Below are positions 1 through 11,010 of a DNA stretch of 64,000 nucleotides, piece after piece. The translations under genes and the position numbers were made by a program. This DNA comes from Gemmatimonadota bacterium. GTDB lineage: Bacteria; Gemmatimonadota; Gemmatimonadetes; Longimicrobiales; Gaopeijiaceae. Each line of letters begins with the position of its first letter. The stretch's first letter is position 1. The notes beneath the pieces were generated by a model that had not been told where the DNA came from, ran no database searches, and saw nothing but the letters and a program-made list of their open reading frames with translations. The stretch lies in the NCBI GenBank assembly GCA_022823225.1, contig JAJDXM010000064.1, positions 1 to 64,000 on the forward strand, in the 5' to 3' direction.

Positions 1-893
<893 letters not shown>

Positions 894-1287
894 ATTCAGA
901 TTGCTTGAAATAGCTCTCTTGAACACTGAATCCTGCCGGATTCCCTGTTCGGAATCTGCGTTAATCGAACCCCTCGCCCCACCACGGCCTTCCGGCCGGC
1001 GGCGGCGCGAAGACCAGGGAGACACAGTGCTCCCCGGCTGAAGGGCCCGCCCGCTTCTCATGACCTCGATTGTCAATAATCCTCCGGGCTCGAAACGCAC
1101 CCCCGAGCGGAGGTGCTCCGCGCCGGACCGGCCCGGGTCCCGCGAGGGCCCCGGAGCGTGCCGAACCGGGAAGGCCCGGCGGCAACACGGTAGACCTTTA
1201 TCGTAGAAGGAGTGCGCCGCGGTGTCAACCAGTCCGAGAATTTCCGCCAGGTCCGGCAGCGGACGGCCGAGGGCCCGCGACCCCGAG
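894..1287. other. rRNA leader and upstream spacer, no gene seen
   Basis: This stretch of nearly 400 bases lies between tRNA-His and the 16S 5' end, both on the minus strand, so it should hold the rRNA promoter and leader. Reading the minus strand, a perfect TTGACA occurs at plus positions 1071-1076, but I see no convincing -10 hexamer at 16-18 bases, so I do not call a promoter. Short open frames here have no recognisable protein features. Confidence 0.5.
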
Positions 1288-1362
1288 GGTGGGCGACCGG
1301 GATCGAACCGGCGACCTCCGGAACCACAATCCGGCGCTCTGACCGACTGAGCTACGCCCACC
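1288..1362 (-). tRNA. tRNA-His (GTG)
   Basis: A full cloverleaf is visible on the minus strand: a 7-bp acceptor stem GTGGGCG/CGCCCAC, D arm with AGCTCAG, anticodon loop TTGTGGT giving anticodon GTG, and T loop TTCGATC. An additional G at position -1 faces C at position 73, the hallmark of tRNA-His recognised by histidyl-tRNA synthetase. The 3' CCA is not encoded. It lies about 400 bases upstream of 16S in the same direction. Confidence 0.97.
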
Positions 1363-1574
1363 ATCGACCGCCTGCGAGAGGCGGCCCGAAAGGTACTCGA
1401 ATCGGGGACGGCCGTAAACCGCCGGGCTTTGCGGGCAGGCGCGGGCAGTCATATCCTGTCCGTTGGCCCCAGTTGGCTGCGCGCGGGAGGATCGCCACTC
1501 GAAGTGCCTGGGCGATCCCGGGGTTGACCGCCCCCCGCCCGCGCAGAGCGTCCACTCTCTTCGCGGAGTACGAA

Positions 1575-3092
<1,518 letters not shown>

Positions 3093-3128
3093 GACCCCGG
3101 GGGGCGGCCGTTGGCCGGACAACCGCAA

Positions 3129-3202
3129 CACGCCCGCCAGGACTCGAACCTGGGACCCTCGGCTTAGAAGGCCGATGCTCTATCCAGCTGAGCTACGGGC
3201 GC
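3129..3202 (-). tRNA. tRNA-Arg (TCT)
   Basis: Minus-strand cloverleaf with acceptor GCGCCCG/CGGGCGT (one G-U pair), D arm AGCTCAGC, anticodon stem TCGGC/GCCGA around loop CTTCTAA (anticodon TCT, reading AGA), and T loop TTCGAGT. CCA is not encoded. It reads toward the stop of the serine hydrolase, 36 bases away. Confidence 0.96.
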
Positions 3203-3354
3203 TCGGGGACGCTTGGCGTCCGCGTCTCGGGGGAAGGTAACGGCGGACGGGCCGGGGCTCCAGAGGCGACGCGCGCGCCTTCGGACGGCCGGGTGAGGCG
3301 CGGCTGGCGGCGAGCAACGCTGGTGCGGGCGGCGCGGACGCACCAGATTGGTCC

Positions 3355-3588
3355 ATGGCGACAACGAAGGGCAATTCAACGGGCCGCGGAATGAGCAACC
3401 GAACGTCCCACTGGGAGGACACCGCCTTCTTCGTCGGAACGCTGCTGCTGACAGCGGGCGGCGGGCTGATCATTCAGGCTGCCCTGGAGCTTCCGCTGGT
3501 CTACGCCAAACTGCTCTGGGGAGGCGTTGGAATGATCTGGGGTGCCGTGCTGATCCGGGTCTGGCTCTTCCGCGAACGCGGGAGGTAG
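3355..3588 (+). CDS. Small hypothetical membrane protein
   Basis: 77 residues with two hydrophobic segments (about residues 24-45 and 49-68) separated by a short loop and ending in a basic tail, the layout of a small two-helix inner-membrane protein. An internal ATG at 3391 would shorten it by 12 residues. No Shine-Dalgarno sequence is obvious before either start. It faces ku tail-to-tail, with a hairpin between them. I recognise no family. Expression is not assured; support comes from the hydrophobic pattern and lack of a competing gene. Confidence 0.5.
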   Translation: MATTKGNSTGRGMSNRTSHWEDTAFFVGTLLLTAGGGLIIQAALELPLVYAKLLWGGVGMIWGAVLIRVWLFRERGR

Positions 3589-3613
3589 GCGAGACGAAGG
3601 CGCAACAACGCCT

Positions 3614-3630
3614 GGCGGCTTCGGGCCGCC
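3614..3630. terminator. Hairpin between convergent genes (possible terminator)
   Basis: GGCGGC-TTCGG-GCCGCC forms a perfect 6-bp stem with a 5-base loop between the small membrane gene (+) and ku (-). There is no T-tract, so intrinsic termination is only a possibility. Confidence 0.4.
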
Positions 3631-3660
3631 GGCCCCGGGCATCCGTCCGGCGGAAGTCCG

Positions 3661-4476
3661 CTACCCGCCTGCCGCCGCCCTCGCCGACTGATCCTTCTCC
3701 GCACCGCCCTTGTCGAGGCTCGCCTTCAGCGCCTCCATCAGGTCGATGATCTTCGTCTCGGGCTCCTCCTGGGGGGCGAGCGTGATCTGTTCGCCCTCGA
3801 TCTTCCGGTCGATCAGCTCCTGGACGCGCTCCTTGACCTCGTCCCGGTAGCGGGCGGGGTCGAAGGACTCGCTGGCGGCCTGCTCGATGAATTGCCTGGC
3901 AAGCGCCAGCTCCGCGTCGCTCACTTCCCCCTCCTCGAGCGGCACTTCGTCGAAGGAGCGCACCTCGTCCGGGTAGAAGAGCTGCTCGAGGATCAGGCCG
4001 TCGCCGTGCGGGCGGATCATCACCAGCCGCTGCTTGCCGCGCGCGGAATACCTCGCGATCGCCACCCGCTCCATCTCGCGCAGGGCGGCGGAGAGCAGCC
4101 GATATGCGCGTGCCCCGCCCCGCGCGGGCCCGAGGTAGTAGGCCCGTTCCAGAAAGATCCGTTCGATGTCCGCCGCCGGGACGAATTCGGTGATCTCGAT
4201 CGCTTCCGTGGACTGGGCCTCGATGGCCTTCAGCTCGTCGGCCTCGAAGGTGACATATTGGTTCTTCGCGAACTCGTAGCCCTTCACCAGGTTGTCGCGC
4301 TCCACACTCTCCCCGCTCTGGCTGTCCACGTATTGGTACTTGACGCGCGCGCCGGTATCGCGGTTGATCCAGTTGAAGCGCACCTTGGCGGAGGACTGCC
4401 CGGTCGAGTACAGCTTGACCGGCAGCGAAACCAGACCGAAGGAGACGGTCGACGTGGAAATGGGGCGAGCAGCCAT
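3661..4476 (-). CDS. ku: Non-homologous end-joining protein Ku
   Basis: 271-residue bacterial Ku, the homodimeric ring that binds DNA double-strand ends and recruits LigD. The start at 4476 gives the typical N-terminus MAARPISTSTVSFGLVSLPV; an upstream in-frame start would add 12 unrelated residues. The core beta-barrel Ku domain covers about residues 5-190 (KYQYVDS, VKGYE and the YYLGP-like segments are recognisable), followed by a helical region and a low-complexity charged/alanine tail, the part known in the family to contact DNA and LigD. It is divergent from ligD with only 35 bases between the start codons, so the two promoters must overlap or share control. Confidence 0.95.
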   Translation of the reverse strand: MAARPISTSTVSFGLVSLPVKLYSTGQSSAKVRFNWINRDTGARVKYQYVDSQSGESVERDNLVKGYEFAKNQYVTFEADELKAIEAQSTEAIEITEFVPAADIERIFLERAYYLGPARGGARAYRLLSAALREMERVAIARYSARGKQRLVMIRPHGDGLILEQLFYPDEVRSFDEVPLEEGEVSDAELALARQFIEQAASESFDPARYRDEVKERVQELIDRKIEGEQITLAPQEEPETKIIDLMEALKASLDKGGAEKDQSARAAAGG

Positions 4477-4511
4477 GAGGGAAACGTACAAACATATGAT
4501 TCGCGTGGCCA

Positions 4512-7079
4512 ATGGCGGGTGAGGGCGGGCGCGAAGGGGCTGCGAACGCGCCTGGCGGGCGCGAAGAGCCGGCGAACCCGACCGGCGACCGCCTGGAGCG
4601 GTATCGCGCCAAACGGACAGCCTCCGGAACGAGCGAGCCGTTCGGCGGCGGCAGGCCGGGCGGTGGCCGGCTCTTCGTCATGCAGAAGCACCGGGCCTCG
4701 TCGCTCCACTGGGACCTGCGCCTGGAGATGGACGGGGTCCTGGTATCGTGGGCGGTACCGCGGGGGCCTTCGCCCAACCAGGCCGACAAGCGCCTGGCGG
4801 TGCACGTCGAAGACCACCCGCTGGAGTATGCCGACTTCGAGGGCGTGATTCCGGAGGGCAACTACGGCGCGGGGCCGTCGATCGTGTGGGACCGGGGGTT
4901 GTGGACGGCGGTCGAGGACCCGGCTGAGGGGATGAGGAAGGGGAAGCTCCTCTTCGACCTGAAGGGGTACAAGCTGCGCGGACGCTGGACCCTGGTGAAG
5001 ACGAAGGGCGGCGAGGACAACCACTGGCTGCTGATCAAGGAGCGCGACGCGTACGAGGATCCGGAGGGGGGGACGGGGGACTACCCGGACGAGTCGATTC
5101 TCTCGGGGTTGACGGTCGACCAGTTGGGCGCGGGGGGCGACTTCGGGGCGCGGATCCGCGAGCGCTGCGAGGCGGCCGGGGCGGTAGCGGGCGAGGTGAA
5201 GGCCGAAGCGGTCAAGGTGATGAATGCGGAGCCGCGCGACGAGCCCTTCTCCAGGCCCGGATGGGTCTTCGAGATCAAGTACGACGGATACCGGCTGGTG
5301 GGTGAGGTGGGGGACGGCACGGCCACGCTGATCTCGCGAAACGGCAACGACCTCACCCGCGTCTTCCCCGAAGTCGCGCTGGTGCTGGCGAAGCTGCCGT
5401 ACCGGGCGGCGGTGCTCGACGGCGAGGTCGTCGTGAACGACGCGGGCGGCATCCCCTCCTTCCAGCTCATCCAGAAGCGCGGCCGCCTGCAGCGCGAAGG
5501 AGACATCGCGCGGGCAGCCGTCGCCCTCCCCGCGACGTACTACGCCTTCGACCTGCTCGCCTTCGAGGGCTACGACCTGCGGGGACTGCCGCTCCTCGAA
5601 CGCAAGGCGCTGCTGCGCGAGGTCCTGCCGCCCACGGGTCCGATCCGCTACTCCGACCACATCCCCGAGAAGGGGGAGGAGATGTACCGGCACCTGGTGG
5701 GCCTGGGGCTGGAGGGGGTGGTGGCGAAGCGCGCCGACTCGATCTACGTGGGGGGGCGGAGCCGCTCGTGGCTGAAGGTGCGGGTTGCGCACACCGCCGA
5801 TTTCGCGATTCACGGCTTCACCGAGCCCGACGCCGGGAGGACGGGGTTCGGGGCGCTTCATCTGGCCCTTCGGGAGGATGATGGCTTCGTGTATGCGGGC
5901 CGGGTGGGGACGGGGTTTTCGGCACGGCTGCTTGGTGAGTTGGGGGAGCAGCTGCGCGGTCTTTCCGAGGCTGCCCCACCGGCGTGCGCGGAGGTGGCCG
6001 GAAGCGGGCGGCATCGCTGGGTGTCGCCGGAGCTGGTCGCGGAGGTCCGCTACAGGGAGATCACCGAGGCGGGGGTCCTGCGGCACCCGTCGTTCCTGCG
6101 GCTGCGCGACGACAAGCCGCCCGGGGAGTGCCTGCCGCCCGACTCGGGACGACGGCTTGAGGAGCCGGATGTGCCGCTCGAGTCGGGCCCGGAGCGGGTC
6201 GTCCACTTCACCAACCTCGACAAGCCATTCTGGCCCGAAGACGGCTACGTCAAGGGCGATCTGGTCGACTACTACCGCGCGATCGCGCCGTGGATCCTGC
6301 CGTACCTGGCGGACCGGCCCGTCGTGCTGACGCGCTTCCCCGACGGTATAGACGGCAAGTCGTTCTTCCAGAAGAACGCGCCGGAGTTCGCGCCCTCCTG
6401 GATCCGGCGCGTGCGGCTCTACAGTGAAGGCTCGGAGCGCGATCTGGACTACTTCGTTGCCGACGACCTCGAGTCGCTCCTCTACGTGGCCAACAGCGCC
6501 AGCATTCCGCTTCACATATGGCAGAGCCGGGTGGCGGAAATCTCGCGGCCGGACTTCTGCGTGCTCGACCTGGACCCGAAGGAGGCGCCCTTCGCCGACG
6601 TTGTGAAGATTGCGCGATTCCTCAGGGAGCTCTGCGACGACCTCGAACTGCCGTCGTTCGTGAAGACGAGCGGCTCGACCGGGCTCCATGTCCTGATCCC
6701 GCTGGGCCGGCAGGTCACCTACGAACAGTCTCGCAACATCGGCAACCTTCTCGCGCTGATGGCGGTGCGCGAGCTGGAGGGGATCGCGACCGTCGCCCGG
6801 CTGCCGTCGCAGCGCGAGGGGAAGGTCTACGTCGACTTCCTGCAGAACGGGCACGGGCGGCTGATCGTGGCGCCGCTGTGCGTGCGGCCGCTCCCGGGCG
6901 CGCCCGTGTCTGCGCCGCTGGAGTGGGACGAGGTGGACGACGGGCTGGCGATCGCGGACCACACGATCGGGACGGTGCCGGGGCGGATGGCGGCGCGCGG
7001 GGACCCGATGCGCGAGGTGCTGGAGTTGCGGCCGGATCTGGGGTACAGTCTGGGGCGGTTGGGGGGATTGATGGGGTAG
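4512..7079 (+). CDS. ligD: ATP-dependent DNA ligase LigD (phosphoesterase-ligase-polymerase)
   Basis: 855-residue multifunctional end-joining enzyme. Domain order, read from sequence: 3'-phosphoesterase at about 50-170 (MQKHRASSLHWDLRLEMDG, then PEGNYGAG), adenylating ligase at about 225-530 (KYDG motif with Lys256 as the probable AMP acceptor), and primase-polymerase at about 565-855 (DKPFWPEDG, PDGIDGKSFFQKN and the CVLDLDP acidic catalytic segment). This PE-LIG-POL order is that described for Pseudomonas LigD, not the POL-PE-LIG order of mycobacteria. It partners with the divergently encoded Ku. All three catalytic modules look intact. The first ~45 residues are low-complexity and charged. 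The stop faces a minus-strand gene 28 bases away. Confidence 0.96.
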   Translation: MAGEGGREGAANAPGGREEPANPTGDRLERYRAKRTASGTSEPFGGGRPGGGRLFVMQKHRASSLHWDLRLEMDGVLVSWAVPRGPSPNQADKRLAVHVEDHPLEYADFEGVIPEGNYGAGPSIVWDRGLWTAVEDPAEGMRKGKLLFDLKGYKLRGRWTLVKTKGGEDNHWLLIKERDAYEDPEGGTGDYPDESILSGLTVDQLGAGGDFGARIRERCEAAGAVAGEVKAEAVKVMNAEPRDEPFSRPGWVFEIKYDGYRLVGEVGDGTATLISRNGNDLTRVFPEVALVLAKLPYRAAVLDGEVVVNDAGGIPSFQLIQKRGRLQREGDIARAAVALPATYYAFDLLAFEGYDLRGLPLLERKALLREVLPPTGPIRYSDHIPEKGEEMYRHLVGLGLEGVVAKRADSIYVGGRSRSWLKVRVAHTADFAIHGFTEPDAGRTGFGALHLALREDDGFVYAGRVGTGFSARLLGELGEQLRGLSEAAPPACAEVAGSGRHRWVSPELVAEVRYREITEAGVLRHPSFLRLRDDKPPGECLPPDSGRRLEEPDVPLESGPERVVHFTNLDKPFWPEDGYVKGDLVDYYRAIAPWILPYLADRPVVLTRFPDGIDGKSFFQKNAPEFAPSWIRRVRLYSEGSERDLDYFVADDLESLLYVANSASIPLHIWQSRVAEISRPDFCVLDLDPKEAPFADVVKIARFLRELCDDLELPSFVKTSGSTGLHVLIPLGRQVTYEQSRNIGNLLALMAVRELEGIATVARLPSQREGKVYVDFLQNGHGRLIVAPLCVRPLPGAPVSAPLEWDEVDDGLAIADHTIGTVPGRMAARGDPMREVLELRPDLGYSLGRLGGLMG

Positions 7080-7107
7080 CGCAGCGCCGCCCGGATGCAG
7101 CGGGGAC

Positions 7108-8137
7108 TTATTCTGCGAGCCGTTTGCCCTGCGGCCGGTGGCGATCGACGAAGCTGGACGCACTCTCCGGCAGCAGCAGATCATCGGCGATCGCCGCGAT
7201 CTCCTCCGCCTCGCGCCAGGCCTGTTCCAGCCTCCACAGTTCGCCTTCCAGCGCTCGGCGCTCCTCCTCCTCGTGCAGCGCCATCTCAAAGGCCAGACGG
7301 GTGTGATGAGGCATGCGACTCAGCAAGCCGGACCTGCCCCGGTGGCGATACTCCCGCCACTTCTCCGCGGTCTGGCGCACGAGTCGCTCCGGATGCCCGT
7401 GGGTCTCGATCTCGGAAACCGCTGCCTGGACCATCTTCAAGCTTCCGCCTGCGCTGTTGACCGCGGGCAGAATGGCGTTGATGGCGCGGCGGGCGTCTTG
7501 ACCCGCAAACCACTCCGAGGCAAAGGGCTTGAACACGCCCGCAGAAACTGCCCCCACCTGGAACCCGACCTCGTCGTCGTCCGGCCGGATCAGAGTGTGA
7601 TAGGCAACGACCGGACTCATCCGGCGCAACTGGCCATCGGAAGGGCGGAAACGCACCGAGCGACGGAAGGTCTTCCACATGTTGGCGTAGCCCGCGACCT
7701 GAAGTCCCAGAAGGCCAGCGATGCCCCCGACGGTACCCATCACCACCCACCCTCCGGCAGCCGCCGCAACCAGGCCGGTCGAGTACACGATCGCGCGTCT
7801 CCGCCTCCGCCCGAACTGGTCGCCGTACCGCCACGCGGCGAACTCGGGCCTCAGCGGCTTCCCGATCCGCACGAGCTCCAGCCCCTCGGCGTGGCGTGCC
7901 AGCCCGATGTTCTCGGACGAGGTGCGTACGCGCGTCGCGCCAAACAGCTTCTCACACGCCTCGACCGCCTCCCAGCGCTCTTCAAGCGGCGTCAGGTTCC
8001 AGCGCTGACAGACTGCGACACACGACCCAGAGGCGACCCCTGGCCGCGTCGAAGGCCAGGCGCCGTCCGACCGGAAACGCCTCGACCACTTCATTGGCGC
8101 CGAGGGAAGCCTTGCAGAACATGCAGGTCTGATACAC
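7108..8137 (-). CDS. Zinc-ribbon membrane protein of unknown function, apparent frameshift
   Basis: The continuous frame (7108-8094) starts out of register: homology-like sequence upstream is in another frame. Starting from GTG at 8137 (preceded by GGAG) the protein reads MYQTCMFCKASLGANEVVEA and onward to WVVC; dropping one extra base at about 8014 restores WVVCRVCQRWNL and then the long frame. This gives two CxxC pairs (CMFC and CRVC), a classical four-cysteine zinc ribbon at the N-terminus. Further on are a basic stretch and one or two hydrophobic segments (about residues 115-160), then a soluble helical C-terminal half rich in Arg/Glu. The total would be about 340 residues. Either a pseudogene or an assembly error. 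It follows the M3 peptidase with a 77-base gap. Function not recognised. Confidence 0.7.
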
Positions 8138-8214
8138 GGAGGCTCCAGATCGCTCCAGCTCCCGCCGGAGCGGGCTTTTGGACGGGATGCAACGTTAAGG
8201 TAACCCGGCCACAG

Positions 8215-10233
8215 CTACTCCCCCAGATTCCGCCGGATCAGCGCAGCCGGGTCCGGATCCCGGCCCATGAAGTCGCGGAACAGCTCCTCCGGATCGCGGC
8301 GGTCGCCCTGCGCGAGCACGCAATCGCGGAAGGCGCGGCCGACCTCGCCGTTCAGCACCCCGCCGGCGGCGAAGCGCGAGAAGGCGTCCGCCTCCAGGGT
8401 CTCCGACCAGATGTAGGAGTAGTAGGCCGACGCGTAGCCGCCCGCGAAGAGGTGGGCGAAGGTGGGGAGGATGTGCCGCTCGGTGAAGGCGTCGGAGGGG
8501 ACGAATGGGCGAAGCTGCGCGGCCGCATAGTCCATGACGGGGACGCCGCCGTCGTAGGTGCGGTGGAGCTCCAGGTCGAGGTTGGCGAAGGAGAGCTGCC
8601 GCATCTGCATCCAGCCGCCCATGAAGCGGCGCGCGGCGAGGAGGCGTTCCAGCATGGCGTCGGGGAGCGGCTCGCCGGTCTCGTGGTGGCGCGCGAAGAG
8701 GTCGAGGGCCTCCCGCTCCCAGCACCAGTTTTCCATGATCTGCGAGGGGACCTCGACCCAGTCCCAGGCGACGTTGACGCCTCCGCGGGCGGGGATCTCG
8801 ACGCGCGACGCGGTGTGGTGGAGGAGGTGGCCGAATTCGTGGAAGAGGGTGCAGACCTCGCGGTGGGTGAGCAGGGCGGGACGGGTGGGGGTGGGCGGGG
8901 TGAAGTTGCCGCCGATGAAGGCAAGATGGGGGCGAAATGCGCCGTCGGGGGTGGGACCTCCGGAGACAAGGCTGTCCATCCACGCGCCCTGCCGCTTGGT
9001 CTCGCGGGGGAACCAGTCCGTGTAGAAGGAGCCGAGGTGGAGCCCGGATTCGTCGCGCACCTCGAAGTAGCCGACGTCGGGGTGCCACACGGCGGGGTTG
9101 TCCACGCGCCGCACCGAGAGGCCGAAGAGGCGCGTCGCGATCTCGAAGAGCCCGGCCTGGACCTCTTCCAGCGGGAACCAGGGCCGCAGCATTTCGTCGT
9201 CAACGTCGAAGCGCTCCCTGCGCAGCTTCTCCATCAGCCAGGCCGCGTCCCAGGGCCGGAGGGAGCCGAGGCCGGAGCGGGTGGCGTGCGCTTCCAGCTC
9301 GCGTGTGTCGCGCTCCTGGAAGGGGCGCGTGCCGTCGATGAGTTCGTCCAGGAAGGAGCGGACTTGCGAGCCCGAGCGGGCCATCAGCGTTTCGAGGCGG
9401 TAGTCGGGGAAGTCGGGGTAGCCGAGCAGCCCGGCGAGCTGGCGCCGCACCTCGAGGATGCGCGTGATGAGGGGCCGGTTGTCGCGCTCGCCCGCCGTAC
9501 AGCGGTCCAGGTAGGCCGTGTGGATCTCGCGCCGGAGCGCGCGGTCGTCGGCGTGCTGCAGGACCGCCTGCACGCTGGGCATGTCGAGGGTGATCAGCCA
9601 GCCCTCCTCGTCCCGGTCGGCCGCGAGCTGCGCCGCGCGTTCCAGCGCCGTCTCCGGGAGGCCGGCCAAAGCCGCGCGTTCGGTGACGAGCTTGCCGTAG
9701 GCGGCGGTTTCCTCCAGGAGGTGCTCCTCGAAACTGCGGCTGAGTTCGGAGAGTTCGAGGCGCAGGTCTTCCAGCGTCTTCTTCCGGGCTGGATCCAGCG
9801 CGGCGCCGGCGCGGCGGAAGTCGCGCAGCGTGCGGTCCAGGTGGCGGCGGCGCAGGCCCGTGAGCGAAGCGGCTTCGTCAGACGCCGCGAAGGCCCGCAC
9901 CCGAGCGAAGAGCCCTTCATGGTGATGGAGGCGGCTCGCGAACCGGGTGACACCGGGGAGCGCCGCCGCGTAGGCTTCGCGCAGCTCCGGGGTGGCGTCC
10001 ACGTTGTGCAGGTGCGAGACGGGCGACCAGGTGCGCTCGACCTCCTCGGTGAGGGCGTCCAGCGCCCCGAGGACGTCGTCGTATGAACCGCCCGAGCCCG
10101 CGCCGAGCTCGTCGATGCGCCCGGTGGCGCGCGCGAGGACCTCGGTGAGGGCGGGGGCCACGTCGGCGGGCCCGATGCGGTCGAAGGGCACCGGGAAGGT
10201 GCGGTCGAGGAGCGGGTTGGCGGTTTCGTTCAC
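8215..10233 (-). CDS. M3 family oligopeptidase (oligopeptidase A / peptidyl-dipeptidase type)
   Basis: 672-residue zinc metallopeptidase of the thimet oligopeptidase family, matching the usual 670-700 residue length. The HExxH motif is HEFGH at residues 465-469, followed by LHH and, 20-30 residues on, the Glu-containing WDWVEVPSQIMENW segment that supplies the third zinc ligand. N-terminal helical lid region is typical. No signal peptide, so it should act in the cytoplasm on short peptides. Its start overlaps the stop of the upstream alpha/beta hydrolase by 4 bases, indicating translational coupling. The exact subtype (PrlC versus Dcp) cannot be fixed by eye. Confidence 0.93.
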   Translation of the reverse strand: MNETANPLLDRTFPVPFDRIGPADVAPALTEVLARATGRIDELGAGSGGSYDDVLGALDALTEEVERTWSPVSHLHNVDATPELREAYAAALPGVTRFASRLHHHEGLFARVRAFAASDEAASLTGLRRRHLDRTLRDFRRAGAALDPARKKTLEDLRLELSELSRSFEEHLLEETAAYGKLVTERAALAGLPETALERAAQLAADRDEEGWLITLDMPSVQAVLQHADDRALRREIHTAYLDRCTAGERDNRPLITRILEVRRQLAGLLGYPDFPDYRLETLMARSGSQVRSFLDELIDGTRPFQERDTRELEAHATRSGLGSLRPWDAAWLMEKLRRERFDVDDEMLRPWFPLEEVQAGLFEIATRLFGLSVRRVDNPAVWHPDVGYFEVRDESGLHLGSFYTDWFPRETKRQGAWMDSLVSGGPTPDGAFRPHLAFIGGNFTPPTPTRPALLTHREVCTLFHEFGHLLHHTASRVEIPARGGVNVAWDWVEVPSQIMENWCWEREALDLFARHHETGEPLPDAMLERLLAARRFMGGWMQMRQLSFANLDLELHRTYDGGVPVMDYAAAQLRPFVPSDAFTERHILPTFAHLFAGGYASAYYSYIWSETLEADAFSRFAAGGVLNGEVGRAFRDCVLAQGDRRDPEELFRDFMGRDPDPAALIRRNLGE

Positions 10234-10949
10234 GGCGCCTGGTCCGTGCGTGCCAACAGGCCATCCGCCCAGCGCCGCGTTATGCCCGCCACCTCGGCGA
10301 GAACTTCGTCCTGGGTGCGGCCCGAGCGCTTCAGCATGCCGAGGGAATGGTCACCCCCCTCCACGACGTGCAGCGTGGCGCGCGGGCCGATGAGTTCCAG
10401 GAGGGGACGGAGCAGTTCCAGGTCGGCCAGGCGGTCGCGCGTGCCCTGGTGGAAGAGCATGGGACAGGGGACGTGCGCGAGGTGGTCGCCGCGCACACTC
10501 TCGCGGCGACCCGGTGCGTGGAGGGGGAAGCCGAAGAATACGAGGCCGCGCACGTCCCGGGCACCAGCTCCTCCAGCGTCCTGGGCCTGCTCCGCCACCA
10601 GCGTCGACGTCATCCGTCCCCCCATCGACTTGCCGCCCGCAAGGAGCGGCAGCCCCGCGGCGCACTCCCGCCCCGCAACCAGCGCAGAGCGCACCACCGC
10701 GAGCAGCCGCCGGATGTAATCGGGCCGCTTCCTCCCCGCTTCCATGTAAGCGAAGTTGTAGCGGAGCGTGGAGATCCCCTTCCCCGCCAGCGCCGCCGCA
10801 AGCCGCTCCATGAACGGATGGGTCATCGGCGCCCCCGCCCCGTGCCCGAGCACGAGAAGCGCCACCGCTTCCGCCGCCTCCACCAGGATACCCGAAACGG
10901 GCGGATGCCCCTCGCCCTCGATCGTGATGTGGTGCCCGGTCGCTGTCAC
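10230..10949 (-). CDS. Alpha/beta hydrolase, KANL3/Tex30 (dienelactone-hydrolase-like) family
   Basis: 239-residue cytoplasmic alpha/beta hydrolase. GTG at 10949 is preferred because the longer frame adds only 30 Gly/Arg-rich residues. Visible elements: the oxyanion strand-turn LVLGHGAGAPMTHPFM, nucleophile elbow GGKSMGGRM (Ser), FFGFPLHAPG after the next strand, an Asp in the GTRDRLAD segment, and the catalytic His in VEGGDHSLG. This set is characteristic of the small KANL3/Tex30-type hydrolases of unknown substrate. It overlaps the M3 peptidase by 4 bases and probably shares its transcript; the gap to the upstream gamma-glutamyltransferase-like gene is 61 bases. Confidence 0.85.
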   Translation of the reverse strand: MTATGHHITIEGEGHPPVSGILVEAAEAVALLVLGHGAGAPMTHPFMERLAAALAGKGISTLRYNFAYMEAGRKRPDYIRRLLAVVRSALVAGRECAAGLPLLAGGKSMGGRMTSTLVAEQAQDAGGAGARDVRGLVFFGFPLHAPGRRESVRGDHLAHVPCPMLFHQGTRDRLADLELLRPLLELIGPRATLHVVEGGDHSLGMLKRSGRTQDEVLAEVAGITRRWADGLLARTDQAP

Positions 10950-11010
10950 GTCGCCACCGCGCCCCGCGGGGCGTTCGCCGTCGGCACGGCGCCCCCTTCC
11001 CCGCCCCCCG

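Noticed and set aside
907-925. GCTCTCTTGAACA resembling boxA near the 16S 5' end
   Set aside because: It is on the plus strand, opposite to rRNA transcription.
1071-1076. Perfect TTGACA upstream of 16S on the minus strand
   Set aside because: No acceptable -10 at 16-18 bases, so not called as the rRNA promoter.
1212-1574. Upstream extension of the serine hydrolase frame
   Set aside because: It runs across tRNA-His and the lipoprotein signal begins at 1575.
4284-7289. A 1001-codon open frame on the minus strand opposite ligD
   Set aside because: It is antisense to a well-conserved LigD with all catalytic motifs; composition is Arg/Pro/Val-rich without domains.
7138-10086. Very long plus-strand frame opposite the M3 peptidase and zinc-ribbon gene
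   Set aside because: Shadow of minus-strand coding; no recognisable motif.
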